NCBI GenBank assembly: GCA_963920765.1
Contig: OY987252.1
Location: 4,015,966-4,079,965 of the forward strand
Direction of reading: 5' to 3'
Source of the DNA: Ulota crispa
Taxonomy: Eukaryota; Streptophyta; Bryopsida; Orthotrichales; Orthotrichaceae
DNA length: 64,000 nucleotides
The position numbers and the translations under genes are program-made. Positions 24,073-36,237 of this stretch are shown here, piece by piece (position 1 is the first letter of the stretch; the number at the start of each line of letters is the position of its first letter). The notes under the pieces are model-generated. The model saw only the letters and a list, made by a program, of their open reading frames with translations, ran no database searches and had not been told where the DNA came from.

Positions 24073-26130
24073 CACTATAAGAAACTCGCATTTTTTTGGA
24101 TCTCCAAAAATTGCTAGTTTTGTGTTAAATTTGACGTCAAATACATCCGCTTGCATGTCAAAATTTTCACGTTAACCTTGATTAGCAAAAAACATCAACA
24201 ATTTTAGGAAAACAAGGCACGTTTTTTGTGAACTTCAAAATTAACATGGCTTTGGGGGGTACAAAAAAACTAATCCATAGGGCAAATGGGCAGTGTTCGC
24301 CTTAGAAAAACTCATTTAGTAACTTTTTTCTTCATATGATGAAATTTGACATCCACTTTGACATGCACGCATTCCAAAATCTTATGTGGCGTGTTAGAAC
24401 GGAGGTAAGAGTGACCAATTCCAACATCAAAAATAACCTCAATAGGGACATCAAACTCAACGTTATCCTACCATTGAAAACATCTACAGCATTACAATCC
24501 ATATCTATATTGATGTGCAATATCACATGGCCCTATTTTGCTAGATGTTCCGCATTATGCAAGTAAGGACATGTTCAAGGTTGGACTTCAAGGTTGTGTG
24601 TCCAATTCAATGTCCTCATTGACGTACCTTTGCTCACCCAAGGCATTAATGGTAACATATACGATTACATTTGATTTTTTTGGAATTGTAAAATTTTGCA
24701 ACAAGGTGTTGACTTAGGGTTACGTTGTTGACATTTGCATCAACGTGCACAAGTAATCTTGACATTCATTGCTACAACGTCGGGGTTCATTTAGATGTTA
24801 AGTTTGTCCGCTCTAACATTCTAGGTGATGACAAGCAAATCCCATGCCCTACTAAGCATGTACATTCCGGCACGGTCTTGCTGAGCAGAGTGCTATAATT
24901 GGCACGTTCCTTGACATAGGATGTTTCCCATGACGGCATTTTGGATGTAACATACATCAGCGTGAATGTTCTAATTTACAACCACGGAAGTGCGCCGTGT
25001 TCTAGGGATATACAAACACATGTCCGTGAGAATGTAAATTCATGCATTCTATTGTTACAAAAACATGGGTTCGTTGACAATGCATGTACAAATTCCTGTA
25101 CATCTTGATATCATCTAGAGTGACATAAGCGTTCAAATGGATGTATTTTTAATTTTAGAAAACATAGATCTATGTGTGTAGCTCGCTTACGTGATGTCGT
25201 TTGCCATGCACGATGTAGCCCTTGCTTGTCTGTCACAATGTCTCTACGACATCAAATTCAAGGCTTGGGGTTTAAGTTGGTGATTGTTACTATGCAATGA
25301 CAGCTTTGTTTGACGTCTTTCCATGTTTCCAATTGTTTGAATGAATGCCAGTGGTTTAGGATGGTGTTCATAAATGCCTACCATTCAACTCATATTTGCC
25401 TACATGAATGTCTTCGATGACACATCAGGAACGTCAACTACTAAACTCAACAGCTCTATGAACATCCACTTAGTTCTAGTCCTGCCTCCCACAACACCTA
25501 TTTCAATGCTTCCTTGGACATCTATTGGGTCCACAGAGGTATATCATTAAACATGCTTATTTTAGTACTAAGGGAGGTGGACGTCCTTTAGACGACTAGA
25601 TCAACATAGTACCCGGTGTTTCATTGACAACATTGCAATGTCTTCAACGACATTCTCAACATGCATTATAATCACTTTCATCCTACCGTAATCAACAAGG
25701 TGTCTTGACCAATAGTGAAAGTCATGCCAGCATCATTACCATGAAATAAAGTGTAACCCAATGCACACTTTAAGGTTCCATGTGTACATAAAGTACCTTG
25801 GCACTAAACCCCAGCTTCCACATGCAAAGCTAAGCTTCCTCTCCCACTAGAATAAATCTAATGTTGTGCCGGATATCGATTGGGATGTGAACACTACCAT
25901 CTCATTTGTTAGGTCTGATGCACATGCAATGCTACACATGACGTCCAAAGGGATATCATCCCTATCAAAGATAATGCTCACTTAAAGAAATAGACTCAAG
26001 CCACGACGACTTCCTAGCAAAAACACTCAAATCCACAAACTCACCTACATCCAAAGTGGCAAAGGACTTCATTTCTTCCTTGCCTCATCTGCCTTTGTCG
26101 TCAAAGCCCCTGCCTGCACAATCACATTTC

Positions 26131-28070
26131 TTATGTCAAGCCCTGTGTGCATAGTTCTTGGTCATACAAAAATTCATGGAAATTGCAGAACTCACTAACC
26201 TTTCCATTTGATTTTATGGACCTCAGGTGGTTGGTCACAATTGGTTTGGGGGCAATTGCTTCCACAGACAACAAAGGCCTTGCTAAATTTGTGGCCTTCT
26301 TTGCCGCTACCGTGCTACCCATTGTGTATGGGTCCTTGGGTATTGCTTGCTGCTGCAAGAAAATATCATCCTAGCAAAATAGTGGCACACAACATAGATG
26401 AGAGCGTCTAAATAAGCATGGACTGTTATAATGCATGTCGACCAAAGCATTCTCATTGACCTCCGCCTACATATGTAAATGTAATGCATGACATTTCAAT
26501 CAACATAACCACGTTTAAAGAAACATGCACAAAATGTTGTTTACCTTCTCTGGCATGACTACAGCAACGTCCTTGGTTGCATCCTTTGTTGGGGGTGTGC
26601 TGACAGCCAGCATAACCTTGTTGCTATCCACACCCCCATCCTTTGTCACCACCAAGTCCTCCTTGGTGGCTTTCTCTGCCACCCCTCCATCTACCACCAC
26701 TCCTCCAACCACCACCGCGTCCCTACTCACAACCACCGCCTTCTCTCCATTGGACTTTGCAATGTCCACCTTTGCCCCTTCCTCCCTCTCCACCTCCTCA
26801 ACTCCATCGTTGGCCAATTACTTCTTCTCTCCTCCTTGCGCTTGTGCAACAGTGAGGGCTGCCACACTTGCAGCCAACTCCTTAAGTGTGCCCTCCAATT
26901 GAGATAGTGTAGACATCATGGCCAATGACTGCTCTGAAACCAACCCTCGCACCTCTGTTGTCTCTCTTCAAAGATGTGCAACCTCTTTGCTAAAGTCTGC
27001 ACGCCCTTTTTCCTTCTTGCCCTCCAATCGCTTCATCTCCTTATCCATCTCCCCAACAATCTCGCTCTCATAGGGCTGCCTGCCAAGCTCATTACCCTAA
27101 AACATAGAAACCCACATCAATGTAGGGAAAAATCGTCAATACAGACGGCCACAATGTCACGTACAAGGGGGACATGCTATAAAAATGTCAAGCAAAATAT
27201 CAAAATAAGCCAACTACCATTACTTAGAATGTCAAGGATGACAAGACACACACATCATAAACTTTGAGGACATGCAATAAAACATGAAAGGACACGCATG
27301 TTACCAATTTGTAAGTCACGGATGTCCACAGCGCATTCATCTTCCTTGTGTTGCAACCCTTGCCTTGTGATATTGCCTGTATCTGCTGCGACTTTGCCTT
27401 CGACTTTGGAGTCGCACATTTCTCTATTTAGAGCCTCCCACTGCACGTTGGTGACCTTGGGCGGCTTTGGCAGGTCGTCATTGATCATCTTGTTGAGTCT
27501 GAAACGCTCAGCAATGAGTAATTTGGTCAACTTGAGACCTAACTACTCCTCATTGATCTTCTTTTCCTTTATCCTTCCTTGCAACTCCCACTCAGCAAGG
27601 ACGTCCATCACCAAGCCAACAAGAACTACCTTATGCAAACCAACATGAGAACAAGATTGCAATGTCAGAACAACAACAACCTAAGAATACCAACAACAAG
27701 TTTAAAGTGACATGGAATTACCCACATACAAGCGGTCAAAAAATGGCTCTTTGGCTACGTTTGACTGTTGCGACCAATTGTGATAACAATCAAGGTCCTC
27801 TGAGAGGAGCCTGATATTTGAACACAAAGTCTTCACTATTTTCCCAATTGGGTTGAGATTGACATCAGTGAGTATCTTCTTTTTCTCCTTGACATCCTGC
27901 AAACATTGAAGCTGCTTGAAAGGCTGCTCCTTAGCCTTTGGTCTAATTGGGAGAGGAGAGTGGTCAAAGTCGGACTCCTCCTCATCCATGCTCTCCTCCT
28001 CCTCATCACTATCCCACTCCTCATCCTCTTCTGATGAGGAATCAAAAGGACTAAACAATAAATGCAACAC
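26131..28070 (-). pseudogene. CACTA TNPA-like gene (Transposase_24 / Ptta type), decayed
   Basis: Minus-strand fragments in order. An acidic block (DSSSEEDEEWDSDEEEESMD, from about 28040) comes first. Next is NLNPIGKIVKTLCSNIRLLS and KEPFFDRLYVG, like the Transposase_24 start. Then come PPKVTNVQWEALNREM with GLQHKEDE (27530-27300) and GNELGRQPYESEIVGEMD, KEMKRLEGKKEKG and SLAMMSTLSQLEGTLKEL (27100-26850). A Val/Ala-rich tail (26817-26515) and a Lys-containing end (26358-26131) follow. This order matches the second gene of plant CACTA elements, whose product binds subterminal repeats. At least one in-frame stop lies near 26967, and the exon structure is unclear. Upstream exons may lie at 30.9-31.4 kb beyond the satellite array. 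Confidence 0.6.
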
Positions 28071-28449
28071 ATTTGAGTTAATATGTCTTCTTTGTCATTT
28101 GAGGCATTCAACAAAACATGAGACATATAAGACTTTGCAACTAGACATGTATAAGAAATCAAAACAAATGTATACACAACAAACCACGTCCAAAGCCACG
28201 CATTTGGAACAACATATTGGACGTAAATCATTCATCAAACATGTCCATCCAAACATCCAAAAAGCTAACCTCAACAATTAAGTGCTAATTTTGGAATGTG
28301 TAAAACAAACCCTAGTCAAAGACCTCAGCCTTACCCATGCTATCCCCTTTCTAATTCAATGTGGAATCTGGGCAAATCTAGCCTACCCAATCTACCAATA
28401 TGATTGGAAAAATAATATAAACTTTTGAATCACCAAATTGGAAACTAAA

Positions 28450-30660
28450 ACGGAAAAAAACCTATGCCTACAACCCTCTCCCTTCTCTACGAAATCTCCT
28501 CGTCTATCCCCATTTGGAATATTCACAAGTCAAGCCCATCAAAATCACCAAACATGATTAAACATTACCCACATAACTCTGATTCTAACACAACCTGAAA
28601 CAAAAAATGAAGAAAAAAGGAGCTTATAGCCTCTTGCCGTCCCCATGACATCCTTGTCCATTCCAATTTCAAAAAAATTTACAACTCTGGCCAGTCCAAT
28701 CACTAAACACAAATAAACATCACCACATATCTCTAATTATACCAAACATGAATCAAGAAATGAAAATAAACAAATTTAATAGCCCCGTGCCTTCTCACAA
28801 CATCCACATCCATCCTAATTTCAATATACTCAAAACTTTGGCCCATCCAAACACCAAGCACAATTATAGATTACCACAAAACTCTGATTACAACTAAATA
28901 AAAAACAAAAATTGAAAAAAAAAGGCTTATAGCTCCTTGGCTTTCCCACAACATCCCTGTCCATCCCAATTTCAAAATATTGACAAGGCTGGCCCATCCA
29001 ATCACTAATCACGATTACACTTTATCCACAAAATTCTGATTACAACCAAACATGAACCAAAAAATGAAAAAAAAAAAAAGTTTAATAGCCTTGTGCCTTT
29101 CCATGACATCCCCATCCATCCCATTTTCAAAAAAATTCACAACTCTTGCCCATCCAATCACAAAGCACGATTATACATTAGTACAAAACTCTGATTACAA
29201 CCAAATTTGAAACAAAAATGAAACAAAAAAAGGCTTATAGCCCCTTGGCTTCCCCATGACATCCCTGTCCATTCCAATTTCAAAAATTTCACAACTCTAG
29301 CCATCCAATCACCAAACATGATTCAACATTACTCACAAAACTCTCATTATGCCAAACATGAACCAAAAAATGAAACAATGAAAGGGCTTTCTAGCCCCAT
29401 GGCTTCCGCACATATTCCTGTCCATTCTAGTTTCAAAATATTCACTACTCGGCCCAACCAAATCACCAAACACAATTACACATTACCCACAAAACTCTGA
29501 TTATAACCAAACATGAACCTCAAAATGAAAATAAAAGGCTTATAGCCCCGTGCCTTCTCCATGACATCCCTGTCCATCCCAATTTCGAAAAATTAACAAC
29601 TACTAGTAGAAAATTGCGTTGGAATTCACTAAATTATATCATGTAGTTTGTGTTTAGTTCCATGTTCTCAACGCAAAATTTTGCGGAATAGTGCAAAATT
29701 GTGCGTTGTTCAACAAATTTTTGTGTTGGGAACATGGAACTCAACATAAACTACATGATATAATTTAGTGGATTCTAATGCAGTTTTCCTCTAGTTTTCT
29801 TCTAGTAAACTCTGGCCAGTTCAATCACCAAACACAATTAAACATTACTACATAACTCTGATTATACCAAACATGAACCAAAAAATAAAATAAAATAAAC
29901 TTATAGCCCCATGCCTTCCCCACGACATCCCTATCCATCCCAACTTCAAATAATGACAAGTCTGGCCCATCCAAATAATCAGACACTATTAAACATTATC
30001 CAAAAAACTCTGATCATACCAAACATGAACCAAAAAATTAAAAAAAAGCAAATTTAATAGCCCCATGCCTTCTTGCTACATCCTTGCCCATTCTATTTTT
30101 GAAACATTCACAACTCTGGCCCATCCAATCACCAAGCATAATCAAACATTACCCACAAACTATGATTACAACCAAACATGAACCAAAAATGGAAACAAAA
30201 AAGGGTCTTATAGCTCGAGTGCCTTCCCTTGACATCCCTGTCCATTCCAATTTCAAAATGTTCACAACTTTGGCCCATCCAAATCACCAAACACAATTAA
30301 ACATTACCACAAAACTTTGATTATACCATACATGAACCAAAAAATGAAAAAAAACAAGTTTAATAGCCTCGTGCCTTCCCTCAACATCCCTGTCCATCCC
30401 AATTTCAAAATATTGACAAGGTTGGTCCATCCAAACACCAGACATGATTAAACATTATCCACAAAACTCTGATTACAGCTAAACATGGAGCAAAAAATGA
30501 AACAAAAAAAGGCTTATAGCTCCGTGCCTTCCCCATGACATCCTTGTCCATTTCTAATTCAAAATATTCACAACTTTGGCCATCCAATCACCAAACACAA
30601 TTAAACATTACCCACAAAACTCTGATTACAACCAAACATGAACCAAAAAATGACAACATG
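28450..30660. repeat. Tandem array A, about 13 units of about 152 bp
   Basis: The anchor 'gacatccctgtcc' and its variants recur at about 28647, 28799, 28949, 29104, 29258, 29409, 29560, 29922, 30075, 30230, 30382 and 30535, steps of 150-155 bp apart from the MITE insertion at 29601. Each unit also has 'cacaactctggcccatcc', 'accaaacatgattaaacatta' and 'accaaacatgaaccaaaaaatg'. Units diverge by point changes and small gaps. Open frames here are by-products of the repeat. The same unit in opposite orientation forms array B. Confidence 0.9.
29601..29807. mobile_element. CACTAG-MITE copy 2 inside array A (207 bp, TSD AAC)
   Basis: It starts TACTAGTAGAAAATTGCG and ends with the complement-like TTTTCTTCTAGTA, flanked by AAC on both sides (29598-29600 and 29808-29810). 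Removing it plus one AAC restores the array unit text 'aacaactctggcc', so the empty site is visible in neighbouring units. The hairpin interior (GGAATTCACTAAATTATATC against GATATAATTTAGTGGATTC) is shared with the copy at 4335. Confidence 0.85.
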
Positions 30661-32705
30661 GCCCCTAAAATTTCTTGCCTAAACCTAGGAGATCTCAATC
30701 TCAATTCAAGAATCTGTGCACTTCTAGCCGGATCCTAAACCCTAACACAATTGTGAAAACTTTGTACAACTAGAATTCAACTATACTTAGAATTGGAAAT
30801 CCATGATTTGTATGAATTTGGAACCTGTCCACCCGGACCCAAGGTCACCGCCCTTGTTGCAGTCAATTCAAAGCCCTCAATCTACACCAATTGTTGAGCA
30901 ACCTTTGATGTCCACAAAAACATAGAGCCCTGTCTAGGTAAACACTTGCATGTCCTGTCAAACATCTCACCAACAATTTCCAAAAGAGCGGGAGAATTGA
31001 AAGTAGTACCTGCCATCACTGGGCTCCACGAATACCTTTCAAGCAACCTCTCGCTAGTCCGTCCTGCCATCAGACCTATGCTTTGTCGCTCAAACCATCT
31101 CCCCTTTGCTCGGCTTTGGACGTTGAGGTACCACCTCCACCGGCAACTTTGCCTTCCCTCTTGAGCTCAATGCTCCTGCGTCCGATCGTGCCTTGCATCG
31201 CGTATCCTGAGCTTGTCTGTGCCGCCGCTGCTCCTCTTGGGGAGATTTGTCTGGGCCATTGTTGATCTCAATTGGCTTTGTCTGTGGAGATTGCGGCCAC
31301 TTCCTTGAGCTAGGTGTCTTACCCATCCTTGCTGCCCTGCAGGACCACCACTGGAACTGCAAGAACAACTATCAATACACTCATGTACAACAAGAGAACT
31401 TAGCATTGATGAAGAGAAATCAGAATTGAGGCAACAAACTTTTGTGTCAACGTCTACAAGATTGGCCTCAATGCGTTCCTGTCGCTCTGTCGTCTGCCGC
31501 AGCTCCTTGACACAGCAAGCTTGTCATTAGATCCTCGCTCATTAAAACTAACAGCCGACGTCAAACTGAATGCACAAACGGCGGCACAATGGACACATAC
31601 CACCAACGGCGGGCCCTACGCCCGTGAATGAATACTTGAGGATGAAGATCTATTGCCTCTGTGGCCTCTCTAGTCTCTTGTTGCCTTTGTCTCCAAGCTC
31701 ATGCCTCTGCTCCCGCCTTTGCCGGCCCTGGGCCTCCACCAATCGCTTGCCCTCCGCTCCTTGTTGCCTCCCCGCCTCTGCTCCAACCAAGAGCCACCAC
31801 TTTTCCACCTCTGTCTTTTCTCTGGTTGCTGGAGGGGCATCGCACCACTTGCACAGTTCATGCTTGTGTGAGTGGAGCCAAAGAAGACAAAGGAGCCATT
31901 GCTGCAGCTAGCTCCACAAAATTTGTAAAAGCTTCAAGTCCAATGCTGCTGACCTCAAATTCTACAAGTGTGTCTCTTCTAATTGTGGAAACCCTATCGT
32001 CCTTGTGATGCAATGCATTGACATTCTTTAGACCCATTGTGAAACTTCACATTTGCAATTCTCTTGTCAAGCACGACTTTGAAACCCAAATACCTATTTC
32101 TTATGTTGTGTGACCTTTTGAGATTTCTGAATGAAGCCTCTCAGAAGGATCATTGTGTGCATTTAGTTGGCCTTGTGGGGTCATCCAAGTATATCCACTC
32201 CCTGAAATTCATGATTACAATAGTATGTCTTGTCGCAAAATGTCTCTAGAGACATCAAAAGAGACATCAACACGTCAGCAGTAACATGAATGTCAACAAT
32301 TCAGTCCACAATGGTATAATAAGCATTGTAAGGAACATTACACATGCCATAGTCAATGTCGCCCAAACATGCAGGTCAATGCATCTAGATTCAAGTTAGT
32401 TTCAGCATGGTCATTGTGAGTTGCCTTCACTATATACAATTTTCTAAGACTGCCCTATGCTTGCTGGGCAATTGTACTGAATATAATAATCACCTTGTAT
32501 TAGGTATTGGTTGACCTTGATGGTTACAAATGACAAATTCAAGTGAGACAAACATGTTTGTTTTTTGACGCAGTTTTCTAGACCTCTTTTTACTCTTGTG
32601 TTGACAATGACATGAGGCAGATTACAAACATGTTAATTTTGTCATCAATCACATGACATAAATGTTATAGTAGACATCAATTATAACATAAAAACATGGA
32701 CAATT
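30661..32705 (-). other. Spacer between the arrays, possible TNPA-like 5' exons
   Basis: GC-richer than the arrays. The minus strand at about 31365-31090 has an open frame with MGKTPSSRKWPQSPQTKP and EVVPQRPKPSKGEM. At 31070-30882 it has SPALLEIVGEMFDRTCKCL. A Lys/Ser/Pro-rich start is usual for CACTA regulatory proteins, so these may be first exons of the TNPA-like gene whose body is at 26.1-28.1 kb, with array A in an intron. The 31.4-32.7 kb part again has GACAT/ATGTC words. Function uncertain. Confidence 0.35.
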
Positions 32706-34668
32706 CCATGTTTGGTGATTTGGATGGGCTAGAGTTGTGAATATATCAAAATTGGGATGGACAGGGATGTCATGAAAAGGCATGGGGCTATTATACTTTT
32801 TTTTCTTTTTTTGTTTCATGTATGGTTGTAATCAGAGTTTTGTGGTAATGTTTAATTGTGCTTAGTGTTTGGATGGACCAACTTTGTCAATATTTTGAAA
32901 TTGGGATAGACAAGGATGTTGTGAGGTAGCCAAGGGGCTACAAGCCTTTTTCTCATTTTTTGGTTCATGTCTAGTACAATCAAAGTTTTGTGGTAATGTT
33001 TATTTGTGTTTGGTGATTTGGATGGGCCAAGTTGTGAATATTTTGAAATTGGAATGGACAGAGATATGTGGGGAAGCCATGGGGCTATAAAGCCCTTTTT
33101 ATTTTCATTTTTTGGTTCATGTTTGGTATAGTCAGAGTTTTGTGGGTAATATTGAATCATATTTGGTGTTTGGATGGACCAGCCTTGTCAATATTTTGAA
33201 ATTGGGATGAACAGGGATGTGGAGAGAAGGCACGAGGTTATTAAACTTGTTTTTTTTCATTTTTTGGTACATGTTTGGTATAATCAAAGTTTTGTGGGTA
33301 ATGTTTAATCATGTTTGTGGATTTGGATGGGCTAGAGTTGTGAATATTTCAAAATGGGGATGGACAGGGATGTTGTGGGGAAGGTATGGGGCTATGAGTT
33401 GATTTTTATTTTATTTTTTGGTTCATATTTGGTATAATCAGAGTTATGTGGTAATGTTTAATCATGTTTGGTAATTAGATGGGCCAGAGCTGTTAATTTT
33501 TTGAAGTTGGGATGGACAGGGATGTCGTGGGGAAGCCAAAGGGCTGTTAAACTTTTTTTTCATTTTTTGTTTCATGTTTGGTTGTAATCAAAGTTTTGTG
33601 GGTAATGTTTAATTGTGTTTGGTGATTGGATGCCCAGAGTTGTGAATTTTTCAAAATTGGAATGGACAGGGATGTTGTGGGGAAGCCATGGGGCTAGAAG
33701 GCCCTTTTTTTCATTTTTTGGTTCATGTATGGTATAATCAGAGTTATGTGGATAATGTTTAATTGTGTTTAGTGATTTGGATGGGCTAGAGTTGTGAATA
33801 TTTTGAATTTGGGATGGACAAGGATGTTGGGGGAAGCCAAGGGGCTATAAGCCTTTTTTGTTTCATTTTTTGGTTCATGTTTGATTGTAATTAGAGTTAT
33901 GTAGGTAATGTTTAATTGTGTTTAGTGAATGGATGCGCCAGAGTTGTGAATATTTTGAAATTGGGATGGAGAGGGATGTCCTGGGAAGGCATGGGGCTAT
34001 AAGGTGTTGTTATTTTATTTTTGGGTTCATGTTTGGTTTAGTCAGTGTTTCATGGTTAATTTTTAATCTTGTTTGGTGATTTGGATGGGCTAGCCCTGTC
34101 AATATTTTGAAATTTGGATGCATAAGGATGTCGTGGGTAACCATGGAACTTTAAGACATTTTTTATTTTATTTTTTGCTCATTTTTGGTTATAATCAAAG
34201 TTTTGTGGGTAATGTTTAATCATGTTTGGTGTTTGGATGGACCAGCCTTGTCAATATTTTGAAATTGGGATGGACATGGATGTCAAGGGAAGGCACAAGG
34301 CTATTAAACTGGTTTTTTTTTTCATTTTTTGGTTCATGTTTGGTATAATCAAAGTTATGTGGTAATGTTTAATCATGTTTGGTGATTTGGATGGTCGGAG
34401 TTGTGAATATATTGAGATTGGAATAGATAGGAATGTTGTGGGGAAGCCATGGGGCTATAAGGCCCTTTTTAAGAAATTTATGGTTCATGTATGGTATAAT
34501 CAAATTTACGTGGTAATGTTTAATTGTGCTTGGTGACTGGATGCTCCAAAGTTTTGAATATTTTGAAACTGGAATAGATAGGGATGCGTGGGGCAGCCAT
34601 GGGGCTACTAAGCCTTTTTTTTCATTTTTTAGTTCATGTTTGGTTGTAATCAGAGTTTTGTGGTAAAG
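32706..34668. repeat. Tandem array B, inverted relative to array A
   Basis: The complement of the array A unit ('ggacagggatgt' and variants) recurs at about 32758, 32908, 33058, 33211, 33362, 33513, 33666, 33817, 33969, 34122, 34272, 34425 and 34577, a period of 150-153 bp, about 13 units. Each unit carries 'tggttcatgtttggtataatcagag' and 'gtgaatattttgaaattgggatgg'-like text. Together with array A it forms a 2-kb-arm inverted repeat around a 2-kb spacer. Confidence 0.9.
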
Positions 34669-34749
34669 GTACCAAGATGAGCTGTGCCACTTTTTGATTA
34701 TGAGCTAACGCTTTTTGTACAAACATGGAATGCATGCTCACTAGCTTCT

Positions 34750-35765
34750 TGTGACACTCACTTGTGCAACTTTTGCCATGAAGAATGCATGTATTTGAAG
34801 CATAATTTTGGGTTGGGTGTTATTCAACCCCTAAAGGACCATTGTTCCTTTGAGGGACAAGTTGGACTTTGGGCATGTACCTATGGCTACACTACTTCTT
34901 GTGATTTTTTGAAATTGTTATTGAAGATGGGGAATTCAAAGATCTATGTGGGCATCTATTTTTTTCTTCATTCCAACATTTGATGAAGAAGTCACGCATG
35001 AAAATATGAAAATATGGGGAAGGCTGCCCATCCGGACAACCCAAAAATTTCTTAAAAATTACTTTTTAAAGAATTTGAAATTTGAAATTGGTTCTTTAGA
35101 GTTTTTTATGAGTGAAAAGCTTTGAATCATTCAATTTCAATCAATGAGATGAATGTTACGACAAGTTTTTGTTTGCATGCGGTTATGGATTCTCTACTCT
35201 AAAGTAAACTTTGAAGTCCTTTGTTTTATTCAATTTTCATTAATTTGGAAAAATAAAACTAGAAGAAGTAGATTGCTTATCATAGCATTTTGACCATTAG
35301 GATTTGCAATTTTCATTTCAATAATTAAGTTTTTAACAATTTACTATTTTGATCATTTTCTACTTTTTTTTACTTATGGATTTTTCCCATGTATTGTATA
35401 GTTTGAGTTGATTTGAAAATTCTCCCACACATACCTAACTTGATCTCCTACATGTGAAAAATAAAGTGCAACTTTGGATAGAGCAATTTTCTTGTTACAA
35501 GAGTGGTCAAAGGCTTCTGGAATTTTTGGGAAGCATGGAAAAAATCTTTTTTTATTCACTTTGGATGTAAATATCTCACTGCTCTCCATCTGGAATGAGC
35601 TGATTATTTTCCCACAAATATCTCTTCTAGTTTGGAGCAAGATCCTACAATTGGACTTCCCAAAAACAAAACATAAAATCCCCTTTTTCCAAATCTCCCA
35701 AAAGTGGCAGTTTTTAGTATTTTGGGTAGACAAAAGGGCTTGGTCCTTTAGGGGTTAAGAAAAAA
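34750..35765. repeat. Dispersed repeat, copy 2
   Basis: Collinear with 17990-19215 but without the hairpin element of that copy. It sits between array B and the subterminal-word region of the CACTA element, ending at about 35765 with 'ttggtcctttaggggttaag'. It appears to be an insertion within the transposon. Confidence 0.55.
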
Positions 35766-36237
35766 ACTACTAGCAGTGTTTTCAAGTTAGTTGATTGTTC
35801 AAGTCACATGTTCAACTGACGGGCATGTCTAATCAACGTCAAATAAGCGTCAATTTCAATGTTCAGAGTACAAAAAGATGTCGACACAGATTATAGAAAT
35901 GACGCAATAGACATGCAATCTGCATTATACATCACATCAATATGTACATATAGTTACATTCACGCTGCGTTGTTCAAGATGTTGTTGCAACAAATTTAGT
36001 ACACAATTACTGTGTAGGATTTCCATGTGGAATTTGTATAATTGTGGGAAGTTGCTGAAGCTATGGTTTTTGTTATATCTACTACAAGTGCCATTGGAGA
36101 GGATGTTGGTTTGTCCACCACCCTAAACTACAAGCCTTCTTGCAATGCAAGATGCCAGATTGCGGTGCAAGAATCCAAATTGCAGGGGACGGACGGACGC
36201 TGCGGCATATCCCACTCAACGATTTGATTTTATAAAT

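Noticed and set aside
26525-26902. Plus-strand Thr/Pro/Ser-rich frame of 125 codons
   Set aside because: It is the antisense of the Val/Ala-rich tail of the minus-strand TNPA-like gene; its composition is explained by that.
28450-34668. Several open frames of 60-100 codons within arrays A and B
   Set aside because: They follow the 152-bp repeat units on either strand and share no conserved protein; they are by-products of the repeat.
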